A stretch of DNA of 64,000 bases from Ridgeia piscesae (lineage: Eukaryota > Annelida > Polychaeta > Sabellida > Siboglinidae), in assembly GCA_025642075.2 (NCBI GenBank), contig JAODUO010000138.1:160001-224000 (forward strand), read 5' to 3'. The translations under genes and the position numbers were made by a program. The notes below the pieces were generated by a model. The model was not told the DNA's origin and did not search any database. It was given only the letters and a program-made list of their open reading frames with translations. Below, one piece after another: positions 1 through 11,719 of this stretch (within the stretch, counting starts at the first letter, position 1; every line of letters begins with the position of its first letter).

Positions 1-3000
1 GTGGAAGTATCACATACTGTGAACACAGACCAAGGTGGAAGTATCACATACTGTGGACACACAGACCAAGGTGGAAGTATCACATACTGTGAACACAGAC
101 CAAGGTGGAAGTATCACATACTGTGGACACACAGACCAAGGTGGAAGTATCACATACTGTGGACACAGACCAAGGTGGAAGTATCACATACTGTGAACAA
201 CAGACCAAGGTGGAAGTATCACATACTGTGAACACACAGACCAAGGTGGAAGTATCACATACTGTGGACACACAGACCAAGGTGGAAGTATCACATACTG
301 TGAACACACAGACCAAGGTGGAAGTATCACATACTGTGGACACACAGACCAAGGTGGAAGTATCACATACTGTGAACACAGACCAAGGTGGAAGTATCAC
401 ATACTGTGGACACACAGACCAAGGTGGAAGTATCACATACTGTGGACACAGACCAAGGTGGAAGTATCACATACTGTGAACACACAGACCAAGGTGGAAG
501 TATCACATACTGTGAACACACAGACCAAGGTGGAAGTATCACATACTGTGAACACAGACCAAGGTGGAAGTATCACATACTGTGGACACACAGACCAAGG
601 TGGAAGTATCACATACTGTGAACACAGACCAAGGTGGAAGTATCACATACTGTGGACACACAGACCAAGGTGGAAGTATCACATACTGTGGACACACAGA
701 CCAAGGTGGAAGTATCACATACTGTGAACACACAGACCAAGGTGGAAGTATCACATACTGTGGACACACAGACCAAGGTGGAAGTATCACATACTGTGAC
801 ACAGACCAAGGTGGAAGTATCACATACTGTGGACACACAGACCAAGGTGGAAGTATCACATACTGTGAACACAGACCAAGGTGGAAGTATCACATACTGT
901 GACACACGACCAAGGTGGAAGTATCACATACTGTGAACACAGACCAAGGTGGAAGTATCACATACTGTGGACACACAGACCAAGGTGGAAGTATCACATA
1001 CTGTGGACACAGACCAAGGTGGAAGTATCACATACTGTGAACACACAGACCAAGGTGGAAGTATCACATACTGTGGACACAGACCAAGGTGGAAGTATCA
1101 CATACTGTGAACACACAGACCAAGGTGGAAGTATCACATACTGTGGACACACAGACCAAGGTGGAAGTATCACATACTGTGAACACACAGACCAAGGTGG
1201 AAGTATCACATACTGTGGACACAAGACCAAGGTGGAAGTATCACATACTGTGAACACACAGACCAAGGTGGAAGTATCACATACTGTGGACACACAGACC
1301 AAGGTGGAAGTATCACATACTGTGAACACAGACCAAGGTGGAAGTATCACATACTGTGAACACAGACCAAGGTGGAAGTATCACATACTGTGGACACACA
1401 GACCAAGGTGGAAGTATCACATACTGTGAACACAGACCAAGGTGGAAGTATCACATACTGTGGACACACAGACCAAGGTGGAAGTATCACATACTGTGAA
1501 CACAGACCAAGGTGGAAGTATCACATACTGTGAACACAGACCAAGGTGGAAGTATCACATACTGTGACACACAGACCAAGGTGGAAGTATCACATACTGT
1601 GAACACAGACCAAGGTGGAAGTATCACATACTGTGACACACAGACCAAGGTGGAAGTATCACATACTGTGGACACACAGACCAAGGTGGAAGTATCACAT
1701 ACTGTGAACACAGACCAAGGTGGAAGTATCACATACTGTGAACACACAGACCAAGGTGGAATATACATACTGTGCAGGTGAGTCACATACTGTGAACACA
1801 GACCAAGGTGGAAGTATCACATACTGTGAACACACAGACCAAGGTGGAAGTATCACATACTGTGAACACAGACCAAGGTGGAAGTATCACATACTGTGAA
1901 CACAGACCAAGGTGGAAGTATCACTACTGTGAACACAGACCAAGGTGGAAGTATCACATACTGTGACACACAGACCAAGGTGGAAGTATCACATACTGTG
2001 AACACAGACCAAGGTGGAAGTATCACATACTGTGAACACAGACCAAGGTGGAAGTATCACATACTGTGAACACAGACCAAGGTGGAAGTATCACATACTG
2101 TGAACACACAGACCAAGGTGGAAGTATCACATACTGTGAACACACAGACCAAGGTGGAAGTATCACATACTGTGAACACACAGACCAAGGTGGAAGTATC
2201 ACATACTGTGGAACACAGACCAAGGTGGAAGTATCACATACTGTGAACACACAGACCAAGGTGGAAGTATCACATACTGTGAACACACAGACCAAGGTGG
2301 AAGTATCACATACTGTGAACACAGACCAAGGTGGAAGTATCACATACTGTGAACACAGACCAAGGTGGAAGTATCACATACTGTGAACACACAGACCAAG
2401 GTGGAAGTATCACATACTGTGAACACAGACCAAGGTGGAAGTATCACATACTGTGGACACACAGACCAAGGTGGAAGTATCACATACTGTGGACACACAG
2501 ACCAAGGTGGAAGTATCACATACTGTGGAACACAGACCAAGGTGGAAGTATCACATACTGTGACACACAGACCAAGGTGGAAGTATCACATACTGTGACA
2601 CACAGACCAAGGTGGAAGTATCACATACTGTGGAACACAGACCAAGGTGGAAGTATCACATACTGTGAACACACAGACCAAGGTGGAAGTATCACATACT
2701 GTGAACACACAGACCAAGGTGGAAGTATCACATACTGTGAACACAGACCAAGGTGGAAGTATCACATACTGTGGACACAGACCAAGGTGGAAGTATCACA
2801 TACTGTGAACACACAGACCAAGGTGGAAGTATCACATACTGTGAACACACAGACCAAGGTGGAAGTATCACATACTGTGGACACACAGACCAAGGTGGAA
2901 GTATCACATACTGTGAACACACAGACCAAGGTGGAAGTATCACATACTGTGAACACACAGACCAAGGTGGAAGTATCACATACTGTGGACACAGACCAAG

Positions 3001-3955
3001 GTGGAAGTATCACATACTGTGAACACACAGACCAAGGTGGAAGTATCACATACTGTGAACACACAGACCAAGGTGGAAGTATCACATACTGTGGACACAG
3101 ACCAAGATGGAAGTATCACATACTGTGAACACACAGACCAAGGTGGAAGTATCACATACTGTGAACACACAGACCAAGGTGGAAGTATCACATACTGTGA
3201 ACACACAGACCAAGGTGGAAGTATCACATACTGTGAACACACAGACCAAGGTGGAAGTATCACATACTGTGGACACAGACCAAGGTGGAAGTATCACATA
3301 CTGTGAACACACAGACCAAGGTGGAAGTATCACATACTGTGGACACAGACCAAGGTGGAAGTATCACATACTGTGAACACACAGACCAAGGTGGAAGTAT
3401 CACATACTGTGGACACAGACCAAGGTGGAAGTATTACATACTATGAACACACAGACCAATGTGGAAGTATCACATACTGTGGACACAGACCAAGGTGGAA
3501 GTATCACATACTGTGGACACAGACCAAGGTGAAAGTATCACATACTGTGGACACAGACCAAGGTGGAAGTATCACATACTGTGGACACAGACCAAGGTGG
3601 AAGTATTACATACTGTGAACACACAGACCAAGGTGGAAGTATCACATACTGTGGACACAGACCAAGATGGAAGTATCACATACTGTGGACACAGACCAAG
3701 GTGGAAGTATCACATACTGTGGACACAGACCAAGGTGTAAGTAATACATACTGTGAACACACAGACCAAGGTGGAAGTATCACATACTGTGGACACAGAC
3801 CAAGGTGGAAGTATCACATACTGTGGACACAGACCAAGGTGGAAGTATCACATACTGTGGACACAGACCAAGATGGAAGTATCACATACTGTGGACACAG
3901 ACCAAGGTGGAAGTATCACATACTGTGGACACAGACCAAGATGGAAGTATCATTG
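1..3955. repeat. Minisatellite of 34- and 36-bp units, about 110 copies
   Basis: The unit reads roughly CCAAGGTGGAAGTATCACAT followed by ACTGTGRACACA(CA)GA. Two length classes, 34 and 36 bp, differ by one CA and alternate irregularly. Rare 33- and 35-bp variants occur. Units are nearly identical up to about 3.4 kb. The last 500 bp carry more substitutions and a switch to the 34-bp, GTGGAC form, as is usual at an ageing array edge. The array ends in a short CCAG repeat (about 3956-3996). Every unit contains CCAAG|GTGGAAGT, which resembles a 5' splice site on the plus strand, the strand of DNAI7. The array continues past the window start. The many ORFs across it on both strands are a by-product of the repeat and are not genes. 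Confidence 0.98.
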
Positions 3956-3996
3956 AGCCAACCAGCCAGCCAGCCAGCCAGCCAGCCAGCAGCCAA

Positions 3997-4462
3997 CCAT
4001 TCTTTTCTAACAACATAATTTCTTAAATCTTAGCATGAATACATCATTGATATAGAGTGAACGCTTCTGTTAAGGTCAGCTTTGGGATTGCACCAAAGTG
4101 ACCTGATTTGTGAGGTGATCTTGTTAGCACAACCAATGTCATAATTGACTATATGGAGCACACATTGGATTATCCTAAGATGACCTTAATTGCAAGGTGG
4201 CTGAATTCACTAGTAGTGTGTAAAGCAAGCTTTGGCTAATAAAGTTATATGTGGACAATTAAAATAAATTTAGGGTTTCAGGGTCCTTTTTTCTTCATGG
4301 AAACTGTCCAGTTTCAAAATGAACTGTGAGAGTAAGTGTTGATATTTTCCTCCACCTGATCTTTGTTTAGCTGTGACCCTTATCACATAAGTTCTATGGA
4401 AACTCATTTTGTCAATCAAACATTTAGGCCCACTTAAAATTTATCTTTGGCTACGTCTATAG
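3997..4462. other. Intronic sequence before the first visible DNAI7 exon
   Basis: AT-rich, no long ORF and no repeat recognised. It ends in a plausible acceptor (CTATAG, AG at 4461-4462) for the exon starting at 4463. Nothing else is seen here. Confidence 0.6.
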
Positions 4463-7400
4463 AAAACCGGACATTGAGCTTCAAGACAAATTATTTTGGA
4501 ACGATGGCGTTGGTCCAAGATGCACACATCAACATGCCCTTCCAGTCATGGGAACTTCGTCCCCGTGCCACCAACTGCACCATTCTCACGGTCATTGCTG
4601 CCATCATCGAGGTCGAAATTGAGATCAAGGTCAGTTGTGATGGAAGACATTTTGTTTTTATTCATCCATTTCTTATAACTTGTTAAATATTTTAGTTGTA
4701 GCATGCAAGAAATAGAAACATTTTATAAGACTTACGTTGGTCTTTGTTCTGGTTTGTCAGGCAACTGAAGCAGTGATTCAACATTAGTTAATTTCATTTG
4801 CTAGTTTGAAGAGCATTATAAATCATCTTGTATACATTATATTAGAATAATACTTACCTCAATGTGTCTTACTATTTCTTCATGATACAGTGTAAATGAA
4901 AAGTGAAGTAGTTCCATTTTGTATGATGCATTGTCATCAGTGACCAGAGGCTTACTTTTCTTTTTCTAATGGTTGGATCACAGATCATAGGTCATAGAAT
5001 ACCATTGGTTAATGTTCCATGAAAAACAAAAACACATTTCCATATTCTCTGTGTCCCTGGAGACCTACATATGTACTTACTGACATCAGTATACCTCGTG
5101 TACCACAGGACATGTCCTAAGATTGTTCCTTGTCCTGTAGGACAACCTGTGCTGCCTGCGTCAGCCGAACAAACCAGAGTTGGAGCATCTGATTGAGCAC
5201 TACATGCGACCAAAGCAGTTCATCAAGGTACTCCCACAGGCAACTGACCTAGTCATTTTACTGTCTTACACCCATCAAGGTACTCCCACAGGCAACTGAC
5301 CTAGTCATTGTACTGTCTTGCACCCATCAAGGTACTCCCACAGGCAACTGACCTAGTCATTGTACTGTCTTACACCCATCAAGGTACTCCCACAGGCAAC
5401 TGACCTAGTCATTGTACTGTCTTGCACCCATCAAGGTACTCCCACAGGCAACTGACCTAGTCATTTTACTGTCTTACACCCATCAAGGTACTCCCACAGG
5501 CAACTGACCTAGTCATTTTACTGTCTTGCACCCATCAAGGTACTCCCACAGGCAACTGACCTAGTCATTGTACTGTCTTACACCCATCAAGGTACTCCCA
5601 CAGGCAACTGACCTAGTCATTGTACTGTCTTGCACCCATCAAGGTACTCCCACAGGCAACTGACCTAGTCATTGTACTGTCTTGCACCCATCAAGGTACT
5701 CCCACAGGCAACTGACCTAGTCATTGTACTGTCTTACACCCATCAAGGTACTCCCACAGGCAACTGACCTAGTCATTGTACTGTCTTGCACCCATCAAGG
5801 TACTCCCACAGGCAACTGACCTAGTCATTGTACTGTCTTACACCCATCAAGGTACTCCCACAGGCAACTGACCTAGTCATTGTACTGTCTTACACCCATC
5901 AAGGTACTCCCACAGGCAACTGACCTAGTCATTGTACTGTCTTGCACCCATCAAGGTACTCCCACAGGCAACTGACCTAGTCATTGTACTGTCTTGCACC
6001 CATCAAGGTACTCCCACAGGCAACTGACCTAGTCATTGTACTGTCTTACACCCATCAAGGTACTCCCACAGGCAACTGACCTAGTCATTGTACTGTCTTG
6101 CACCCATCAAGGTACTCCCACAGGCAACTGACCTAGTCATTGTACTGTCTTGCACCCATCAAGGTACTCCCACAGGCAACTGACCTAGTCATTGTACTGT
6201 CTTGCACCCATCAAGGTACTCCCACAGGCAACTGACCTAGTCATTGTACTGTCTTACACCCATCAAGGTACTCCCACAGGCAACTGACCTAGTCATTGTA
6301 CTGTCTTGCACCCATCAAGGTACTCCCACAGGCAACTGACCTAGTCATTGTACTGTCTTGCACCCATCAAGGTACTCCCACAGGCAACTGACCTAGTCAT
6401 TGTACTGCCTTGCACCCATCAAGGTACTCCCACAGGCAACTGACGTAGTCATTGTACTGTCTTACACCCATCAAGGTACTCCCACAGGCAACTGACGTAG
6501 TCATTGTACTGTCTTACACCCATCAAGGTACTCCCACAGGCAACTGACCTAGTCATTGTACTGTCTTGCACCCATCAAGGTACTCCCACAGGCAACTGAC
6601 CTAGTCATTGTACTGTCTTACACCCATCAAGGTACTCCCACAGGCAACTGACCTAGTCATTGTACTGTCTTGCACCCATCAAGGTACTCCCACAGGCAAC
6701 TGACCTAGTCATTTTACTGTCTTACACCCATCAAGGTACTCCCACAGGCAACTGACCTAGTCATTTTACTGTCTTACACCCATCAAGGTACTCCCACAGG
6801 CAACTGACCTAGTCATTGTACTGTCTTGCACCCATCAAGGTACTCCCACAGGCAACTGACCTAGTCATTGTACTGTCTTGCACCCATCAAGGTACTCCCA
6901 CAGGCAACTGACCTAGTCATTGTACTGTCTTGCACCCATCAAGGTACTCCCACAGGCAACTGACCTAGTCATTGTACTGTCTTACACCCATCAAGGTACT
7001 CCCACAGGCAACTGACCTAGTCATTGTACTGTCTTGCACCCATCAAGGTACTCCCACAGGCAACTGACCTAGTCATTGTACTGTCTTGCACCCATCAAGG
7101 TACTCCCACAGGCAACTGACCTAGTCATTGTACTGTCTTGCACCCATCAAGGTACTCCCACAGGCAACTGACCTAGTCATTTTACTCTTTTACACCCATA
7201 GAAAAACAAACCAAGCCTTACCAAGGGCAACATTGCAATATTTTGAACCTAAATTGATTTCTATGGCCATTAATTTCTAGTTTTTCCACCCATGTAACCT
7301 TAGAGGTGCGTTATACTGGTTGATGACTAGAACAAATAATTTTAATGTGTTTATACATTGTCAATTATCAGATCATCCAGGGAATGAATTATACAGAAAG

Positions 7401-10057
7401 ACATGAAGGGACTCTGCCCCTGAGACCACAGACTTACACTGCTCCATAGCATATTACGAATTACATGTATTAATGTACACAAAGTATACAGTGGCAACAT
7501 TGCTTGACTTCAGAAAATGGCCGCTGCTGGATTGAACATCTTCCCCTCTGTTGACTCGTCGAAGTATGTCAGCATTCAGGAAAAGGTCAGTCGAAGGTCA
7601 ACCAGATACATTAAAAGATTGTATGCTGGGAGTAACTGGCTCAATATCCCTTAAGAAAGATCTACCTGTGATTAATATTATTTCATGACATAAATGAAAT
7701 GAATACCAGCTGTGCATATGATCTTTTAAGTGTTCATAATTAAATAACCTACGCTAACCTTAAGTGTGTGAGTCGATCTTCACAGGATAAGATACTTATT
7801 TTTCACAGTTTAATTTTACTTTACAATGTGCTCATAAATATCACATTGAAATGAGCACATATATGAGCATCAATGACAAATGACCATCACTTTATCAAGA
7901 GTTGTGTGGCAGTTCCTGATTGGTTGTTGTTCCTCAGAGTGTCATCGTGGAGGATGATGTCTACCGCCAGATGGCAATCACAGCGTCCATGATGGCGTAC
8001 TCGTGGTCGAAGTGGAACAGTGGGGTGAAGAACAAGAAGCCAATCATCATACAAGGGGCAGAACACCTCAAGGATGAACATCTGCTCGAGGCTAGTGTCC
8101 TTGTGTCCATTTCATGATAGTATCATTTTGTCCATCTCCTGATAGTGTCATCGTGTCCATCTCCTGATAGTGTCATCGTGTCCATCTCCTGATAGTGTCA
8201 TCGTGTCCATCTCCTGATAGTGTCATCGTGTCCATCTCCTGATAGTGTCATCGTGTCCATCTCCTGATAGTGTCCTTTTGTTCATATCCTGACAGTGTCA
8301 TTGTGTCCATCTTCTGATAGTGTTGTTGATTCCATATCCTGGTAGTGTCCGTGTGTCCATATCGTGATAGTTTCTTTTTGTCCATCTCCTGATAGTGTCC
8401 TTTTGTCCATATCCTGAAAGTGTTGTTGTGTCCATCTCCTGATAATGTTGTTGTGTCCATCTCCTGATAGTGTCCTTTTGTCCATATCCTGAAAGTGTTG
8501 TTGTGTCCATCTCCTGATAATGTTGTTGTGTCCATCTCCTGATAGTGTCCTTTTGTCCATATCCTGAAAGTGTTGTTGTGTCCATCTCCTGATAATATTG
8601 TTGTGTCCATCTCCTGATAGTGTCCTTTTGTCCAAATCCTGATAGTGTTGTTGTGTCCATCTCCTGATAGTATCCGTTTGTCCATATCCTGATAGTGTCA
8701 ATATGTCCATCTCCTGATAGTGTCGTTGTGTCTATATCCTGATAGTGTCCGTGTGTCCATATCCTGATAGTGTCTTTTTTGTCCATATCCTGATAGTGTC
8801 CTTTTGTCCATATCCTAATAGTATCCATGTGTCCATCTTCTCTTAGTGTTCTTTTGTCCATCTCCTGATAGTGTCCGTGTTGTGTCAATTTAATGTTATC
8901 TGTTAATGGTGTGGATATTGAGTTAGTGTCATTGGACCGATCTGTTCTTAGCATTATTGTATAGAGCTAATTTTAGCATAATTGTGGGATCCAATAGTAT
9001 TGCCTGATCTCGTAAGTGTCGTTGGTGTCTGCATTGATATTTTCATGTAAGTGTCCTGGTAAAAATCTGAGATTAATGACTTTACTTGAACCCAACCAGA
9101 GAATCAAACCAGTATCTGGACTGAAGGTTGGTTTGTATGACAACCCAAGCTGGTTAGTGTTGATGTGATGGCCCAGTGTTAGGGCCACTAACGTGTGTGG
9201 CCGTGGTGTTGCAGGAGGACTGGGGCTTGTTCATGGTCACCAAGAAGCGGAGCATCAAGCTGAAGATGACAGAGTTTGATGAGACGTTTGGTGACGAGCA
9301 CGCACCCGGCACACAGGTGGGTAGAGCTGCAGGCTTCTCTCTCACTGTCTCGCACTCCGCGTTCCTTTATACATAAACACCTCACTTTATTGTTTCAGTG
9401 CTCTTGGAAACTGTTCTAGTTAAGACACTAAACAAAGTATTGCTGGATTTTATAGCGGTCAGCTTGAATAACATAAAATGGCATGTCGCCAATGTTTGTA
9501 AAACTTCAAAGTAATATGTTGAGATTTCAAAATAATATGTTGAGATTTCCAGATCTGTTGTATTTCACCAAAGTATCTGTCTTAGAAAATAGTCTTTCCA
9601 TTAAATACAATCAGTTTCTATTAATATCATCAACAAATACCAGTGATGTTCCCTGTGGTCACAACCTGTGGTCCACACTCCACACCAAATATGTACACAG
9701 ATGCTGCAGTGGTTACCAGTTTACATATTTTTATTCACGTTGTTGATGGAATAGATTCTGCATTTATTCAAATGAAATCAGTATTTTATTGAAAAGAATT
9801 GCCAATAGTTGAGTCTGGGTTTGAAGAAGACTCTTTACAGGAGTTAATTGTCAATAATTGTTGTGCAAATTACTTGACATGTCCCCGTAGTTCTACATTG
9901 GTCTACATTTCCGCTTCAGTTCCATGCCAGTCTGTACCACCTGACGAAGGCGATGGCCTCAGACAAGGGCAAGGAGCGACTGGAGGACACCAAGTTCCCT
10001 TTTGTCGATACAGTCTACACCCTCCTAAAGGCTGTCCGCCCCCTCACATACTCCTAG
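4463..10057 (+). CDS. DNAI7: Dynein axonemal intermediate chain 7 (CASC1), C-terminal exons only
   Basis: Six exons on the plus strand: 4463-4629, 5141-5227, 7514-7585, 7938-8090, 9215-9316 and 9920-10057 (TAG at 10055-10057). All junction phases agree and give about 239 residues of the C-terminal Casc1 domain. Diagnostic stretches are MPFQSWELRPR, AGLNIFPS, VYRQMAITAS, YSWSKWNSG, FHASLYHL and the ending RPLTYS. These line up with the C-terminus of vertebrate CASC1/DNAI7 as I remember it. The family is an axonemal dynein-associated factor linked to inner-arm dynein in motile cilia. The 5' part of the gene lies upstream of the window, beyond the large array at 1-3955. Introns 2 and 4 are filled by minisatellites that begin at the donor. 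The donor after 8090 reads GAG|GCTAGT, so this must be a GC-AG intron to keep frame, because the nearest GT is out of frame. Identification is from remembered homologues, not a search. Confidence 0.88.
5221..7197. repeat. 52-bp minisatellite carrying the DNAI7 exon edge and donor site
   Basis: About 38 near-identical copies of a 52-bp unit beginning CATCAAGGTACTCCCACAGG. The first copy is the real exon-intron junction: the exon ends TTCATCAAG at 5227 and the intron starts GTACTCCC. Every later unit repeats at least the last seven exon bases plus the donor, so about 38 identical 5' splice site contexts stand in a row. Variation is low: G/A at TTGCACC/TTACACC, G/T at CATTGTACT/CATTTTACT, and CTAG/GTAG in two units. 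Such homogeneity points to recent expansion. It ends at about 7195 in diverged sequence. Confidence 0.97.
7198..7513. other. DNAI7 intron remainder
   Basis: Ordinary AT-rich intron sequence between the 52-bp array and the next exon. It ends in acceptor TTGACTTCAG. No further structure seen. Confidence 0.6.
8091..8885. repeat. About 25-bp degenerate minisatellite starting at a DNAI7 donor
   Basis: Units such as CTGATAGTGTCATCGTGTCC plus ATCTC, about 25 bp, about 31 copies. Early units (8150-8270) are identical. Later ones vary (CCTTTTGTCCATAT, GTTGTTGTGTCCAT) and form higher-order groups of three (for example 8385-8460, 8461-8535, 8536-8610). The first unit starts directly at the exon end (GAG at 8088-8090, then GCTAGTGTCC), and exon bases 8079-8090 resemble the unit. 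The ORFs of up to 218 aa on the minus strand are repeat translations. Confidence 0.95.
8886..9214. other. DNAI7 intron remainder
   Basis: Non-repetitive intron sequence between the 25-bp array and exon 9215-9316. It ends in acceptor GTGTTGCAG. No gene signal. Confidence 0.6.
9317..9919. other. DNAI7 last intron
   Basis: An AT-rich 603-bp intron from donor GTGGGT to acceptor CCGCTTCAG. Contains a short imperfect direct repeat (AATATGTTGAGATTTC twice, about 9512-9550). No other feature recognised. Confidence 0.6.
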
Positions 10058-10105
10058 ACCATCTGCCCCCTCACATGCTCATAGACCATCTGCCCCCTCA
10101 CAGTG
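10033..10105. repeat. Short tandem duplication of the DNAI7 stop-codon region
   Basis: About 2.6 copies of a 27-30 bp unit containing CCCCCTCACATRCTC and TAGACCAT. The first copy is the end of the coding sequence (...LTYS, stop at 10055-10057). Two further partial copies follow in the 3' UTR, so the terminal codons and a TAG are duplicated just after the gene's own stop. Confidence 0.85.
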
Positions 10106-10615
10106 GAGTGAACAAAGCTAGAATCAATTGTCTTCTGATTTATATGTGAAGAACTGGTATATAACCAGTGAACCAGATATGAAAGCAGCTAGACAAAACT
10201 ACCAATATCATCACGTTATGAACTATTTGGTGTTGTGACATTGAAAGACGCCGTAACTGGGTTGATTGTTTAGATCTGGGCGTTTAAATGCCTGTAAATA
10301 TTTATTGTATATTCCGTCCAAGGAGATTTGTTATTATGATGGCCAAGACTGAGGATAATGTAGTTATTATGTAACTTATTGAACATTACCTTACCTGCAC
10401 TTGCTTAGCATGATTACACTGCAAATATAACTGTGTAAATTGATTACTGTATCCATTGCTATGTGAATATAAACTCTTGAAGATTTGCCACTCTTTGTGA
10501 AATTGTGTCCTGCATTTGTATGAGGGATGTATAGTGATCTCCGACACACAATATCAAACTTAAAACTTGGTTTCCTTGTTACATTAGCTGACAATGTCAT
10601 CACAGGTGTTGTGCA
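10106..10615. other. DNAI7 3' UTR and flank
   Basis: AT-rich sequence with no recognised gene. It probably holds the DNAI7 3' UTR. No perfect AATAAA was noticed close to the stop. Confidence 0.5.
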
Positions 10616-11303
10616 TGTGCAAGTCAGCGTAGTCTCTCCACAATCTCAAAGATAAGACATTGTCTTATTACTGCAGTGTGTAAGACACTTGTCCATGTCC
10701 TAGTAATATCGTGGCTGGATTATGGCAATGTGGTGTTGTATGGCATCACGGATGGGAGGCACTCATTACCAAGTTGCAGATGGTGCAAAATTCAGACTGA
10801 TTGCAAAACTGCAAAAACACCAGCATATTACTCTTATATTGATAATGTTGCACTGGGTCCCAGTTCACTGGCGTGTCCAGTATAAATTACTGGTACTTGT
10901 GTTTTCTGCCTTGCATGGACTCGCACCAGGATATATTCAAGATGTTGTAATGCCATACTCGCTGAACCATAACCTCTGGTCTGGCGATCAACATCTGCTC
11001 ATAGTTCCACGCTACAATCTAGAGGGCTACGGTAGGTGGGCTTTCTCTGTGTCTGCACTTTGGAATACTTTGCCTGAAAACATTCGCTGGTCAGTAACTT
11101 TAGCAAAATGCAACTCTCCTCAAGATACATTTATTTAAATTAGCGTACTTCCAAAGAGGAACTGTTCTGTGCGACTCTCATGATAATGTATTTTTAATTT
11201 ATTTTATTTCTGTATTTTTTAACTGTTACTTTTTAATTAACTTTAACTATTTATATTTACACAATTGTCTTAATATTTTAAAACCAATATCATATCTTAA
11301 TTA

Positions 11304-11337
<34 letters not shown>

Positions 11338-11340
11338 ATG
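10616..11340 (+). mobile_element. Degenerate LINE (non-LTR retrotransposon) 3' end
   Basis: Two overlapping frames (from 10676 and 10722) together spell the C-terminal reverse-transcriptase region common in animal LINEs: LVHVLVISWLDYGN, LIAKLQKH, LHWVPVHWRVQYKLL, ALHGLAPGYIQD, VPRYNLEGYGRWAFSVSALWN and TLPENIRWS. A frameshift between the frames, missing 5' domains and substitutions at usually fixed positions show a dead, 5'-truncated copy. An AT-rich tail with a TA microsatellite (about 11311-11338) follows. Orientation is opposite to NDUFA9, which ends about 400 bp further on. The clade (CR1/L2-like) is inferred from wording only. Confidence 0.85.
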
Positions 11341-11502
11341 TATATATACAGGTATTTCTTACTTTTTAATATTTAAAAAAATTATTATAAAAAATTTACC
11401 TTGATAATTTGTTATACATGGATCCAGTCATAACCAAACGTTTATCAAAACAGATCACCAGAAATATTTCCAGCAAGCGACAACATCACTGTTCATTTTT
11501 TT

Positions 11503-11508
11503 TTTATT
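11503..11508 (-). other. Candidate polyadenylation signal of NDUFA9
   Basis: TTTATT on the plus strand is AATAAA on the minus strand, about 210 bases after the NDUFA9 stop. Position and orientation fit. A T-run next to it makes chance occurrence possible. Confidence 0.45.
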
Positions 11509-11719
11509 TACAACACTGATAACTTTTTAAATAGCAAGTGGACACTGCCAGCTAGTTTTCTTTGATGAGTGCACTTTATGCAGTCCTTGTTACAAGCCAA
11601 TCCTCTCAGTCCAGATGGCACCAACAGCATGCAGTGACAATAGTCCAAACTGGTTCATTTCTACGACGACACGATATACACGTGTGATGGCCGCCATGAC
11701 AACTCCTGACCCCATGACC

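Noticed and set aside
2331..3128. 265-codon ORF in the first array
   Set aside because: A translation of the 34/36-bp repeat. Equivalent ORFs occur in other frames and on the other strand.
1..3955. CRISPR-like array
   Set aside because: Units are contiguous with no unique spacers, and the context is an animal genome.
8248..8954. Minus-strand ORFs of 142-218 codons
   Set aside because: Period-25 repeat translations. All three frames are open for the same reason.
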